Origin: Cepaea nemoralis | Taxonomy: Eukaryota; Mollusca; Gastropoda; Stylommatophora; Helicidae | Length of the DNA: 64,000 nucleotides | NCBI GenBank assembly: GCA_014155875.1 | Contig: JACEFZ010018335.1 | Location: 1 to 64,000, forward strand | Direction of reading: 5' to 3' | In this document: piece after piece, positions 32,406 to 43,629 of the stretch | Layout of the letters: each line of letters starts with the position of its first letter | Position numbering within the stretch: position 1 is the first letter of the stretch | Position numbers and translations under genes: made by a program | The notes under the pieces: generated by a model | The model's database searches: none | What the model saw: only the letters and a program-made list of their open reading frames with translations | What the model was told of the DNA's origin: nothing

Positions 32406-32654
32406 AAAAATAAAAAATTTAAGATTTTCATTTGAAACCCCATAGTACAATACAATTCCTTCAGTACAATTCCATTTTGCAAATACACACGTTTAGCAAT
32501 GTTAATTCTGCTGTTGTAATATCAAGAGAAATAAATTCACAATTAATCGGCACTCATTGTCAGTCAAACAGGCAGACGCGTTAACGTGGTGTATTGTGAG
32601 ATGTGTTGATAATGTACATGAACGCAGTCAGGTGACGCTTCGACGGCTTCTTCC

Positions 32655-32785
32655 TCGTCTCGCTAAGTGAGGGACAGATTGGCCACCTATTCCTTTGCAC
32701 ATTCAGGCCTACAAAATACGATGGCCCTATCACATCACAGATCCAAGTCAGGTTCCTGTTTCAGGACATGCGAAGTGTAAAAACC
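32655..32785 (+). mobile_element. SINE-E, partial
   Basis: CTCGTCTCGCTAAGTGAGGG, TATTCCTTTGCACATTCAGG, CCTACAAAATACGATGGCCC and CTGTTTCAGGACATG follow SINE-E order. Positions 32406-32654 and 32786-33343 are unassigned. Confidence 0.62.
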
Positions 32786-33343
32786 ATAGTCAGTAATGGA
32801 AGGAAGTATAGACCAGAGTCTGCACTAGGCAATTTAAATATAGAAAGTTATAGGCAAATCTGGATTCTAAACTGCCGCCAACATATGACGACAGCACCTA
32901 ACTGAAGGATTAAGGAACTTCGATACAAAGCCAAACAGATTAAAATGTCATTTCCACTAGCTTTTTTTTATAAATCTCTTCGCCTGAACATAAGTTTTGT
33001 CTGTGTTGAAGCCGATACAGTCTCCCATCTTCTGTTGCCGGTGTGCCAACCCTTTGGTTGTCACGTATCTTGCAATGTGATTACATCTACTTTTATTGCA
33101 CCCTTGTAAATTTCCAACATACATATTTCAAGGAGTTCTGCTCTGAAATCTGAAAGCAAAAATGAAAAACAACGTAAAGGAAACTTTATACGTCTTGGGG
33201 CTATTGGGTATAAGGTGCTGTCCCTAAATTTGAATAGACTCGAAGTAGTGTGATCATAATCTCCGGCGTTTTGCAAATAGCTCTTACGTCATCCCATAGT
33301 GACGTGGCTACACAAAGCATATTAATCGGCGGGGCATTTCGAG

Positions 33344-33582
33344 GCCGGTCTCCCTGGCCAAGGTGTTAACGACATTGTTCGTAATCCCGTATATCCACGT
33401 GGGGGAAAACAGCAGCTGCGAGAATCGGCAGCGATTCGTGCTGAGCTGGTAACTTACGGGGGTATGTGAGCCGGTAGTTCAGAAAGCAATGGCAAACTAC
33501 TGAACGTAAAACTTGCCTAGTATACCAACACCGGCTGGAAAATGCTGGTGTTGATTGCAAACGTCATGTAAGGAATATGCAA
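33344..33582 (+). mobile_element. SINE-B, full length
   Basis: Head GCCGGTCTCCCTGGCCAAGG, middle GGGGGTATGTGAGCCGGTAG and CAAACTACTGAACGTAAAAC, and a 3' end mutated to CATGTAAGGAATATGCAA. Confidence 0.87.
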
Positions 33583-33904
33583 TGTTAAAACAAAAAATAT
33601 TCGAAGCATTAGGTTTGACTGTACTATTGTCCAGCGAGACTCCACACGATTAAGACTATTCTGATTTCTTTGCATTCATGGCGTCATCATAAAGTTTATA
33701 ACTTCGCACTGTTTGATCGGGTCTGTGCAAGGTACATTCGTGTTCTAATAGATTCATGGCTGGGTTGTCTTCCTGTGCTTCTGACTGTCTTCAGTAAGGC
33801 AGGAGGTCATTGTGTGTCTGTTGATCAAAATGTCTGCCTGTCGACATGGGCGAGCCTACCAGCAGCTACGCTACCGTGGATAAAACTGTAATGGTCATTG
33901 AGAG

Positions 33905-34140
33905 ACTGAAGTGACTCTGCCACTTTCATTTAGAGAAGTGAGCAGAGGCCCAGACGATCAGGCAGTACCAGGTCGGGAACGTGTGTGGGATCTTTCAGGG
34001 CAGTCAGATTATGCGTTGCGAGTACCTGATTCACAAGTAGGGATTGGTGTGTTGGCGCATTGTCATGCAGTAACACGTATCTTATTTGTTGTTAATTTTT
34101 CACGGAAACGCTTGGGCCTCATAAAAACTTGCGATGTCTT
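33905..34140 (-). pseudogene. Mariner transposase fragment, different lineage
   Basis: The minus strand encodes RVLLHDNAPTHQSLLV, the second catalytic Asp motif of mariner-like transposases. It is followed by LKDPTHVPDLVLPDRLGL, a decayed HPxYSPDLxPxD motif. The upstream region (FMRPKRFREKL) resembles the linker before it. LLHDNAPTH rather than LLHDNARPH separates it from the 1813 transposase. No TIRs were found; both ends are missing. Positions 33583-33904 are unassigned. Confidence 0.65.
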
Positions 34141-34154
34141 CTTTGTGATATCAC

Positions 34155-34320
34155 TAGTGGCGGACTGGGTCTAAAGGTCTGGTTGTCAGCAGACAAAGCT
34201 ACTTAAAGAACATTAACAAATACAACATACAGTCTAATGTTTAAGGGGGCCCACTTCACCAAGGACCCACGGCGCCCAGTCTCCATCGAGCTAGCTAACA
34301 CTCTGCCAGATCCGCCACTG
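34155..34320. mobile_element. Probable hAT-type MITE
   Basis: TAGTGGCGGACTGGG at the left end and CCAGATCCGCCACTG at the right form an imperfect inverted repeat around 166 bp. The AGTGGCGGA start is typical of hAT-derived MITEs. The 8-bp flanks (GATATCAC and CGAATCAG) do not match well, so the boundaries or the class remain open. Confidence 0.5.
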
Positions 34321-35303
34321 CGAATCAGAATATTTTATCTGAAGAATGAATAACGCCCCTGAGGATAACTTCATAAGCAAAACACACTTTGACACTTTGG
34401 ACCGAACCCAATCACTGTTTAACACTGACGAAAATACATGCGCAATATACAAATATATTTCTTTCCCTTTGGTCGGAGAGTTAATAAGCATTCTTGTTTC
34501 TTCAAAGTCACTTCCATTTTATAAAACTATAATTTCCAAAATAAAATAAAAATTAAAGCCGGCGTGGGCCATCCCAGAAACTGTTTTGAAGCTTCCTTAC
34601 ATAATTAAATACACAGCAGCATTTAAATACAAAAACCATTTCTTTTATGGCAGTATCTCACACGGTATGGAAGTGTTTAATTGCAGGAATTCGTCACTTT
34701 GCCAACAAGAAGCGTCACTCGATAAGTTCACTCCACAGCACTGGGTTACAGAACTTGATCGCCACTAACGGTTATAAAACATGACAGCAGGCATTACTGT
34801 CTCTGCATAATTATGTAAATTTGCCTTCCTGGTATAAATTGTTTATCCGATCGTTTAACTTCCAATTGCCGTGCAATGTTAATGCGTGGATACGATACGC
34901 GGCCGAGATAAAGGTAGCCTGACGATCATATGACAAACACACTCGTAGGAGTCTGACGCTATGAGGTTTGAGGCTCCACACATTCTAACATACAAGACAA
35001 TGTGTGAATGGTAGCATTTGTGCTTTTACACTATACACAACATAATACAACATTACCTCAACAAAGGAATTATTGCCTAAAAATAGAGACAGGCGTCCCT
35101 TATCTCTCGATATTTTTCAACATGGGACCTAATATGAAATATTCTGACGGGTAATTACGATAGCAGAGACCTCTATATAGAGACAGTGGCTACGACCGTC
35201 GACTGGTTTGGCCACAGCCAAGGATAGCAATGGCAGGCTACTCTCTTTACAGAAGTCAAGAAACGTATGATTGTTAAAGGAATCATGAGACAGTTTAGTA
35301 ACT
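34321..35303. other. Unassigned sequence, about 1 kb
   Basis: No SINE, LINE, tandem or TIR pattern recognised. Frames up to 67 codons lack signatures. It is among the longest stretches here free of recognisable repeats. Confidence 0.45.
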
Positions 35304-35500
35304 TGCATATCCTTTACAGGTCGTCGCAGTCAATCCCAGCATATTTGACTGTTATTGATTTCTTGGCAAGTTTACGTTCAGCAGTTTACCATTGCTTTCT
35401 GAATGTCCGGCATTCATACCATTTTATGAAAACCAAACCAAATCGTCCGCAGCTGTGTATCGAACGCTGTATACGGGATTACGAATTACGTCTGTAACTC
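35304..35500 (-). mobile_element. SINE-B, minus strand
   Basis: Begins on the plus strand TGCATATCCTTTACAGG, then GATTTCTTGGCAAGTTTACG, CATTGCTTTCTGAATG and ends CGCTGTATACGGGATTACG near 35485. The head is partly missing. Confidence 0.86.
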
Positions 35501-35754
35501 CTTGTACACATAGCCGGTAATTATGAGAAAAGTAAAGTTAATTACTGGCTCTCAAGGGAACATTGGGCGTCTGGTGCTAGACTCATATCTGCATAGACCA
35601 GTGGCACTCAGTGCTGATGGAACCCTTGCGTACCGGGCCGACATGCCATAGTCTAGCCGTATGGAGAGAAACTACAGCAATTAAAACCATGTGGATGTGA
35701 ACAAGTAGATTAATAAGACAGCGTACTAAGAGCATGCATATCTCCCTATCTCCC

Positions 35755-35890
35755 TAGCATTCTTTGCCCATATTGTCAAAGAACATTTCGAGCCAAAATA
35801 GGCCTTATCAGCCATCTTAGAACCCACGGCTCCATACCTTCAACCCCACTGGATGAAATGAATGGTCATCATCATTCTTGATGGACAAAC
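35755..35890 (+). pseudogene. LINE C-terminal zinc-finger tail
   Basis: In frame: CPYCQRTFRAKIGL then ISHLRTHGS, a complete C-x2-C...H-x3-H finger, followed by a short C-terminus and CATCATCATT then ACAACAACAACA. It matches 7730-7885 but lacks that copy's 19-bp duplication, so it shows the intact finger. (The first finger residue context is CPYC or CPHC depending on copy.) Positions 35501-35754 are unassigned. Confidence 0.68.
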
Positions 35891-36249
35891 AACAACAACA
35901 CATCTCCCTAGGTAACATACAGGTGTGAAACCTGGATATATAGCAAACATATGAAAGGTACATATGCGACTTTGAATACATATTAACAGATTCAGTGCCA
36001 AGCAAAAATGGATGGCGGAGAATAGGAAGTAGGGGTGTGTCACAGTTATGGCTTACAAGTTGTTAATATGTTAGCAGACATGTTGTATTATATATTTAAT
36101 TATAGAGAAAATTGTATATGGAAAACCACTGTGTTGATATTTTAACTATAATTTGATTTATAAGCCCGTGACATTTACGGGAGGTTCGAATAAGACGATT
36201 TATCAGCCCACGACACTTAATCAGTTAAACAAGAGTATTAACAACTTAT

Positions 36250-36547
36250 TAGACGAACATGAGAACAAACAGATCTATCTACCAAAGAAATCTATACTGA
36301 AGAAGACTGGTTACTAAGACAAATATAATAGAGAAAAATGAAATATCTTAGGCATGTGAACATAAACGAATGTCTGGAAAATATAACTACGGAGGGAGGT
36401 GTACAGAGGAAGCAGAGGGGAAAAAAAAGAAAACAGTGTAAATGAATTCAAGCTGTATTTGATAAGAGGCCAGACGTCTGGCTGATTATAGAGATACATT
36501 GCGAAAGATATTTATCACGGCAACACTGTGAACACGGCAAGTCACTA
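36250..36547 (+). pseudogene. LINE RT C-terminus leading into (GAT)n
   Basis: The frame reads LRHVNINECLENI then TEGGVQRKQRGKKRKQ, matching the GH-xxR...L-x-GKxxGKRxRGRQ stretch of RTE-like RT. FDKRPDVWLIIEIHCERYL completes the C-terminus. The frame ends within a few codons of the (GAT)n array. One stop follows KRKQCK. Positions 35891-36249 are unassigned. Confidence 0.65.
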
Positions 36548-36571
36548 GATGAACATAATGATAATGATGAT

Positions 36572-36611
<40 letters not shown>

Positions 36612-36612
36612 A

Positions 36613-36686
<74 letters not shown>

Positions 36687-36714
36687 AATGATGATAATGA
36701 TAATGATAATGATA

Positions 36715-36767
<53 letters not shown>

Positions 36768-36795
36768 AATGATAATGATAATGATGATGATCAGT
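36548..36795. repeat. (GAT)n microsatellite, about 248 bp
   Basis: GATGAT with AAT interruptions clustered at about 36612, 36686-36716 and 36765-36782. The poly-Asp, poly-Met and poly-His frames are the array. It sits where the LINE 3' tail should be. Confidence 0.96.
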
Positions 36796-36856
36796 TACGA
36801 TATGTAAACTAATTATACAGGTATACAATACGACTGAGTAGAAGACACAGTAGCTA

Positions 36857-36908
36857 GTTCATTCATTCATTCATTCATTCATTCATTCATTCATTCATTC
36901 ATTCATTC
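36857..36908. repeat. (CATT)n microsatellite
   Basis: Pure tetranucleotide array. The following 36909-37532 holds a fragment that may be a minus-strand LINE 3' end (CAGAACCTCGCTCCAATAAC, compare CAGAACGTCGCTTTCG at 59880), but the match is weak. Confidence 0.9.
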
Positions 36909-37532
36909 AGTAACATGTCCTTTGCAGAACCTCGCTCCAATAACAACCTTCCGGAAAATTTCTCGATGGTTAGCAAGATGTCCCGCGTCCGCTACACCCA
37001 TCTGGAGATCTTCTGCCACATCTTGCTCCCATCTACTCTTTTTACCTTCCTCTTCCTCTCTTCCCAGGGATATACCCCTCCATTATTGTTCTCTTCAAAC
37101 TTTCCTGACGTTTCAAGTGGCCACAATATTTCAATTTTCTTTTTTAAATATCGTCTTTAATAGCCAACCTTCTTCAACATTCAACTCTTGAAGTATGGAT
37201 GCGTTTGTTCTTTTCTTTATACAAGATATTCTTAGAACTCATCTAAACATCACAATAAGGACTGTGTAGAGTATCAGCGCACTCTGGAGTCGTGTGATTC
37301 CTGTCTCAATGTTTCAGCTGTGGATTCCCATAGGAAGTAGAGCCTCTGGTGACATTGTTGGAGAATCCACTGATTTCCATGAGAAAACACGGCGCTCTAA
37401 TGGAACCTTCAAGTCTTTCGCAAGAACAAAGAGCATGCTCTTTGATCACAGCAAGAACGTCCAGCGAAGGCTCAGTAATACTTGGTTTTAAGTTGGACAT
37501 GACGTGTAGGAAGGAGTTCAATCATCCCAGAT

Positions 37533-37735
37533 ATTAGTGGTATGGCCGAGTGTACGAGTGCTTTCACTCTCTGCTGAGGAAAATGGAAGTCAGCGTGCCC
37601 GTAGTGCACGGGTCAGTTGGACGTCAATGCTGACTTCTCGTTCAGAAAGTAATGGCAAACTACTTAACGTAAAATGTCCTAGTAAATCAATCCGGGATCG
37701 GGGTTGATCGCAACGTCCTGCTAAGGAAATTAACA
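37533..37735 (+). mobile_element. Chimeric SINE-A / SINE-B
   Basis: The left part has a tRNA-Leu-like head (GTGGTATGGCCGAGTG) and the SINE-A block GGGTCAGTTGGACG...TGACTTCTCG. From TCGTTCAGAAAGTAATGG it switches to SINE-B (CAAACTACTTAACGTAAAA, then CGTCCTGCTAAGGAAAT). The switch falls at TCG, common to both families at this point. Confidence 0.65.
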
Positions 37736-37949
37736 TTTGTTTAGCTAAGGAAATATCCTCAATAACAGGGGACTGTTAAAATACCCGTAACACATCAATT
37801 CTCACACCTATACAGCTAAGTTACAAATTAAAACTGAGAGTGTTACATTTCTCCCCTCTTCTTTTGCTGTTTATCCTCCCACGAAGACATTGGATCTAAG
37901 CCAACACACATAATGATTCTGCCTTCTTTGTATTTCAGGCATCCCGTTT

Positions 37950-38560
37950 CGTTGTGCGGTCATTAATTCTTTTGTGTATTAATTTTATATTTTGGGTGTC
38001 GTGTTGTTTTTCACTGTCCCTTCAGTTTTCATCTAGCGTTGTTTTCTTCGCCGTTTCACACAATTTCCGTATTTTCTTTGAATCTCGACATAGTCTTCAT
38101 GTTTATTATTGTTGCTCCGTTCTAGTTTTCCCTTAGATTTAAGAAGTTTTTAGTAATCCATTTCCCACAACCTAACATCTTCAATTTTTGGACCGTTATT
38201 TATGCAGCCTGTATGAATTCTTCAATACTTCCCATTGATCATTAATATCTCGAAAACGAATTTCTAGATCAAACTCTATTAAAGTTGTTCTATATTGAAT
38301 GTGTCTTTTATTTACTTCTCATTCTTCCTTGCACACACACGTATAATTTAATGTTTCTTGGTTTATATTTAACTTCGTTAACTTCATATGCATTTTTCTA
38401 TAACTATTATGTGGTTACTGTGGCAGCATTCATTTCGCAAAATCTTCTGGATGTTGTCATTCTGGTTTTTGATCTACTTTACTGCCTCTTCCACGAATAT
38501 AATCTTTCTGGATATTGCTAAAACCATCTGTTTCTAACAATCATTCATGCTAGTTTGTCC
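37950..38560 (-). pseudogene. LINE endonuclease-RT linker fragment
   Basis: Several minus-strand frames together follow the RTE-like order. PERLYSWKR (end of the endonuclease), then SNHIIVIEKC (decayed DHxLLxxKC motif), then KRHIQYRTTLIEFDLEIRF and GPKIEDVRLWEMDY, then HEDYVEIQRKYGNCVKRRRK, the basic linker before RT. Many frameshifts and stops. Identification is by motif order only. Confidence 0.5.
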
Positions 38561-38635
38561 ACTTTACAAGTCTGCCCTCTCTTTTATTGCTCCCCACTAG
38601 TCCATACTTGCCTGCTGTAGTTACAAGTAGTTACA

Positions 38636-38849
38636 GGACGCAACTCGAAATCCCACATACCCGCGTTCGAAACACAGCTGCAGGCGATTTGGCAGATAAC
38701 CGTCTCGCGTTGGTTTTTTTACGAAATGGTATGGGTGCCAGTCGTTCAGAAAGCAAAGGCAAACTACTGAACGTAAACTTGCCAAGAGATCACAACAGCA
38801 AATAAAAATGCTGGTGTTGACTGCGACGTCCTGTAAAGGATATGCAACT
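38636..38849 (+). mobile_element. SINE-B copy
   Basis: CGCGTTCGAAACACAGCTGC and CAGTCGTTCAGAAAGCAAAGG, then GTCCTGTAAAGGATATGCAA. It shares the AACACAGCTG-GGCGATTTGGCAG sub-variant with 63507-63723, so those two belong to one subfamily. Confidence 0.87.
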
Positions 38850-39149
38850 AATGTTAATTTTAGTCCATACTTACCTATAGTGCAACCATATTTTTGGATT
38901 CCAGTTTAGCACTAAAGTCTCTCAATATGATAATAAGAACAACCTTATGACCTGGACTCGACTGATGACACTACCTTCCTTCCCGCACACGAAGCATACG
39001 CAGGATAAACACACTTGATGGGGAGTCACAACAACTGAGCCCAATATGCATAGGTAATATACAAAGATAATGAGAATAAACCAAACAAATGATAACCCGA
39101 TCTAGCCTGGTGAAACCTCACTTCAACAGGTGGAATCATACAACTATTT

Positions 39150-39270
39150 ACCTAGAAATGTAGACAGAGATGGGAGAAACAGATACAGTTATTAAAATAA
39201 GAATACGAAAGGCAAGAAGGGCTTTCATGGCAGAGGAAATTGGTGAAAGTTAAAGAACATTAAGATTAGC
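39150..39270 (+). pseudogene. LINE RT fragment, plus strand
   Basis: ESYNYLPRNVDRDG, TDTVIKIRIRKA and RRAFMAEE appear in neighbouring frames, the RT motif also found at 13690-13815. Heavily decayed. Positions 38850-39149 and 39271-39726 are unassigned. Confidence 0.5.
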
Positions 39271-39726
39271 AATAAACTTGGAGACTGCTTCATTTTTACT
39301 TACTATTGTGTGGATAAGAAAATTAAAGAGACTAAAAGAATTTATTAATTGATGTCTGAGAAGAACAGAAGGAATACAACGGCATGCCAGAATCACGGAG
39401 TTAACTAACGAATCAAACGGTGAGAAAATTACCATGGAGTTAGACATACATTGGAAAAATCTGATAATTGTTAACTAGAAAATGCCTTGTCTATAACATA
39501 CAGAGCCACTGATATAAAAGGAGACTCAAAAACACGCGCAGATGTGAATTAGAGACATACGTGAATAATAGGGGGAAGACAGAATGAAATCATAACCAAC
39601 AACTAACTGTTGATTCCTCCAAATTTCATTTGACCACCTATAACGAAAGATTCATGTTACTTTTGTGGGAGGGCTATCGGGTACTCCATATTGCCCAAGG
39701 GTGGGTCCCCCGTCGATTGGCGGAGT

Positions 39727-39795
39727 CAGACAATTAAGGTAGGCCAGACAATTAAGGTAGGCCAGACAATTAAGGTAGGCCAAACAATTAAGGCT
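39727..39795. repeat. 18-bp tandem repeat, four copies
   Basis: GACAATTAAGGTAGGCCA repeated; the last copy is altered to AACAATTAAGGCTCAGCC. 18 is a multiple of three, so it encodes IKVGQT repeats in one frame, but there is no gene context. Confidence 0.93.
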
Positions 39796-40278
39796 CAGCC
39801 CTTTGTTAAATTATTGCTTCTTCTTCTTCTTTATTTCATTTCCATTTGGAGCATAGGCCCTCAACAACTCAGCCAAGCCCTTTGTAGACTTGTAAAAGTA
39901 AAGTTTTCTAGGGTATGAGGTAGTCAATATTCCTGGATCCTCATTTACGATAAGTAAGGTAGATTACAGTCCTCCTTCACTTTGTTTCACTCATGGGCCT
40001 GGTTACACACATGGGCGGTTACAGAATGTACCTGATGGATTGGCGAAGAGAAAGCGTATGAGAGCACAGTGTTACAGGTAAGTGGACGTCATCGGAGAAT
40101 ATGGACTGGGAGAATGCTGATGTGAATGCACCACCAAGGCACAGGGCAGAAGTAGAGACTCATTATAGCCGCCCTCGAATGAGGAGATAGGACTTCGTGA
40201 TTGGATACTCCATTAGAGCAATAGCTGCTCTACCATGTAAACATAGAGACGAATGCAACTTGTGGTCACAGCAAGAAC
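39796..40278. other. Mostly unassigned; possible LINE end at 40090
   Basis: GGGAGAATGCTGATGTGAATG and GAGTAGAGACTCATTATAGCC-type sequence at about 40100-40170 could encode a decayed LINE C-terminus (RHRAEVETHYS). Support is weak. TTCTTC run at 39829. Confidence 0.3.
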
Positions 40279-40286
40279 ACCTAGGG

Positions 40287-40677
40287 CAATGGTTCTCAAC
40301 CCTTTTTGACCCATGCATCCCTACACCATATTTTCAGAATGTCGCCCCCCCCCCCACCCCCATTCGTATTTCCTCCCTACACCCCCCCCCTACATAGTAT
40401 ACGTGAAAATGGAAGCTAAATTTGGTAACACATACTTGAACAAATCTAGACGTCTACATAAACCGTGATTTGTGGATCTACTTACGTTATAAAACGAATT
40501 TCAGAAGGGCGAGAAGTACAGAACCGTAAAGTATGAAGGGAAAAACAGCATCAAGTAATCAGTTCTTGCATTAACGCGATCTTGAAGTCATCTTAATTAC
40601 ACCCCCCCCCTCCTCCTCCACCCCCGGGTACCCAAAAATTCCCCCTGGGGAAATTCCCCACTGGTTGAGAACCACTG
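40287..40677. mobile_element. hAT-type MITE, family 1, second copy
   Basis: Ends CAATGGTTCTCAACCC and GGTTGAGAACCACTG; 8-bp flanks ACCTAGGG (40279-40286) and ACCTAGGA (40678-40685). The interior matches 8486-8868 closely (TCTAGACGTCTACATAAA, ACGTTATAAAACGAATTTC). Two C-runs (about 40346-40359 and 40602-40612) differ in length from the other copy. Confidence 0.92.
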
Positions 40678-40779
40678 ACCTAGGACATTCTAGGAAACAT
40701 TTGCCTTTAATTTGGACGTTCATTATTGGCAGCATTTAGTAGATGCGGTTGTTGTACACAGTGAGCAACTGTGGTATGA

Positions 40780-40985
40780 ATTAAATTGTAAGAAAACAGT
40801 AAATACGTATAACTCAAAGAACAAAGAAGTACTGCAATGTAACATCAAAGTAAATGGGAAATTCTTATGTAAATATAAGTAGATACAACTATCTCGGAAC
40901 AGTCATAACATATGATGGAAGACAACTTGTAGCGATTAGAACACATCGCTATGGCACAGGTAGTCTTTTGAACATGAAGCTAATA
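40780..40985 (+). pseudogene. RTE-like RT fragment, plus strand
   Basis: YELNCKKTVNTY, NKEVLQCNIKVNGKF and, in the next frame, RYNYLGTVITYDGR match the 17239-17540 fragment in order (LNCKKTQIMVV, QCNTQVNGNI, RYNYLGTVITSDGG). The frame shifts once in the A-rich region near 40878. Confidence 0.68.
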
Positions 40986-41183
40986 AATTCTGCATGATGT
41001 CCTGTTCTCCACTTTTATCTTTGCAATACTCTTTTCTCTACACCTTTCTGGACCTTGGTGTCTTTCTCTTTCTGTCGACCACTCTTCTATGTGAATAGTA
41101 TGTTTCCTATCGTTTCTATTGAGCTTTATCTCTCATCTCTGCTTTACCTGTTTAACTTAACTTTAATCTTTACAGCCATATCT

Positions 41184-41277
<94 letters not shown>

Positions 41278-41370
41278 GCCTGCCTGTCTGTCTGTCTGTC
41301 TGTCTGTCTGTCTTACTCTCTCTCTCTCTCTCTCTCTATTTCACTCTCTCTCTCTCTCTCTCTCATTCTC
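41184..41370. repeat. (CTGC)n-(CTGT)n-(CT)n array
   Basis: CTGC units, then CTGT units to about 41312, then CT-rich to 41370. Positions 41371-42009 are unassigned pyrimidine-rich then ordinary sequence. Confidence 0.95.
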
Positions 41371-42009
41371 TGTCTCTTTACACCTCTCTATAAACCCCAG
41401 TCTGCCTCTTTAAGTTACCCTCTCTCTTACTATCTCTATATCTTTCCTTACTGTTAATCCAAAATCTTACCTGGTGTTTACACAGTTCGCGTGCAACCTT
41501 CTATTTACACGCACTGTGACATGTGTCGGATAAGAAATGAAAACACAACAAGTGCTCGACAGCAAAGAAAAGTTGTGTTTTCACATTTTCATCCCTAGAG
41601 TCTCCAGTCACACACACTTGCAAATTAAGCACTTAAAACCATTATATTTTTTTGTGCCTTGACAGCTTAGGTTTTCGTGTCTGTGGCACCTAGAGTACAC
41701 CCCATTCACCATCTACCCTATCAGATAACAGCCATTGAGTGTGCCTTTCCACTACTGCTTGGCATTTGAAACTGAGAAGTTCAGACCCCCATGAAAGCTT
41801 GGAAACTAGTATACAGTTGTATACATTAAATACTTTCAACAGTGCATGAGCGTTATGAAATATGAAGGGAAGGCACTCGTAGTAGAAAACGCTTTGCAAC
41901 ACACAGACAGTTGGACATAGCAACGCTTTGGAATGTTAAACATCAGCATTGTACAAGAGATCCTACTAGTTTTGTTTGTGTCAATTATCTGAGAACTTTA
42001 GCTGGATTC

Positions 42010-42360
42010 ATTACAAGAAACGCCTGCCTCGTGCTCCGATGGTTGTGGGTTCGATTCAGGGTGGCGTCATTCTGTTCACGAGTGCATTTTTTTCGGAGAC
42101 CCTTGGGTGTCGTCGCTGGATCTACAGTATTGGTGCTTTGTGCGACGTCTTCGGCAGACCGACCGAGCCATATGCAGATAAGATCCCGGTGCGATGAATT
42201 CTAATATACCATTACGTCTTCCCCGTTCAACCTCAGTATTGACTATTATATGAGGGTCCATCCCTGGCTCAGATTAATAATCCTGTGATTGAGTCATCCA
42301 CAGAAAAGGTCTATTAATTTGAAGATGATTATTGTCCACAGAGGGTAATGATTACGCTAT
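42010..42360 (+). mobile_element. SINE-F, near complete
   Basis: GCCTGCCTCGTGCTCCGATGG and GTGGGTTCGATTC form the box-B side of a tRNA-like head. The body TTTTTTTCGGAGACCCTTGG, TGTCGTCGCTGGATCTAC and GACCGAGCCATATG matches the minus copy at 61425-61655. The 3' part CTGGCTCAGATTAATAATCC matches 46790-46930. Confidence 0.68.
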
Positions 42361-42397
42361 GAAGTCGAACCTCTCGTCTTTAAACGGCAAGAATCAT

Positions 42398-42660
42398 TGG
42401 AGCTGCGGTTGCACAGTAGTCAAAAGCCTGCCTGCCGGCTGTAGGTTATGGGCTCAAATCCGAATCGAGAGGGTTTATTATTGTAAACTGATTTGAGCTC
42501 CCAGGTTGACTCAGCTTAACAAGGGGACCAGGAATTGTTCTGAGAAAGCGAAGACCACATTACCCTTCGGGTGCCGATTGGTCTATAAAAATATGAGTCT
42601 AGCACCTTATACCGATACATCTCAAGGCCCGTGAAAGGGCCCCTTACCTACTTTTACTTT
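42398..42660 (+). mobile_element. SINE-C, full length
   Basis: Head GGAGCTGCGGTTGCACAGTAG, box B GGGCTCAAATCCG, body GAGCTCCCAGGTTGACTCAG, GGGGACCAGGAATTG, and 3' part CCGATTGGTCTATAAAAATATG and CTAGCACCTTATACC. It serves as the reference for the mariner-interrupted copy at 1626-3062. Confidence 0.76.
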
Positions 42661-42980
42661 ACTTAGTACAAGAATCATGGGGAAAGTTGGATCTCCACGG
42701 GTGTTGCCTATAAACATGGCTTCCACAAGAAAGCGTTTTCTTTTACGTGTGCTCCACATTAATATTTCATAACACTCGTAGTACTTTTGAAAACAAGTGA
42801 AGGTAATATGGTGGTTTCCCTGTGTGGGAAGTTTGTGACTTCTGTCTTTGAAAGCATTTGCAGCTACTAGAGTTTTCTGCTTTGTTAAGATGCAGCGTTA
42901 TCCGTTTGCTCCGGTGAAAACCCAATGCCTTGAATTGCATTTGCCACATTCTTACTGTGATTTTGTTTGTTTGTTGCCAT

Positions 42981-43263
42981 CGCTCGCTCGCTTTGAACTC
43001 AAGCTTAGCCCATATACGTGCTATTACGTCTAATCCATTGGATTCATTTTTGCGTGTGGCTTAGCTTTCCCTATTATCAGTTTCCCTAGCCATCAGGCGA
43101 ACTCACTCTGACTTTTGAGATACTAGTACTAGTCCCAGAGTCAAAGACGGAAAAGTCAACAGTTTAGTCAAATTGACCGGTGTAGGAGTTGAATCTGCTA
43201 CCTCGACATCAGCACACCGGAAGTTTAAGACCGAGCGCTCATATCAATTATTCCATGCTGACC
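42981..43263 (-). mobile_element. SINE-A, full length, minus strand
   Basis: The tail (GTTT)n lies at about 42962-42974, the 3' end CGCTCGCTCGCTTTGAACTC at 42981, and the tRNA-Leu-like head (minus) ends at 43263 with GGTCAGCATGG. Box B region GTAGCAGATTCAACTCC. Positions 42661-42980 are otherwise unassigned, as are 43264-43499. Confidence 0.87.
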
Positions 43264-43629
43264 TCCCCACATTCGTATAAATGTCCCGTCCTCTACAACA
43301 AGGAGGTGCAGCTGGGAGCTTCCCTTCACGGAATTGAGACATGACAGGATTTCTGTAAATCTCCCGTACTTTAGAGGTCTGTCATCTTAGAGGATCATAA
43401 ATATAACTGTGATGAAGAGTGTGGTAAGCATTAGGGAAACCAATGTGGAGTTTAGATGATGATGCTAAATACAAGAAAATGATGTTGCATGGCAGATATG
43501 TTTATCCAGGTGTGATGCAATAATCTTCTATCTTGGACATATAACAGATGATGGCAGAAGTGAAATAGAAATCAAACAGAGAATAGGAATGGGCAAAAAT
43601 GTTTACAAAATCAGTATTAACATCTAGAG

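Noticed and set aside
36448..36828. Poly-His/poly-Asp frames as metal-binding protein
   Set aside because: Translation of (GAT)n only.
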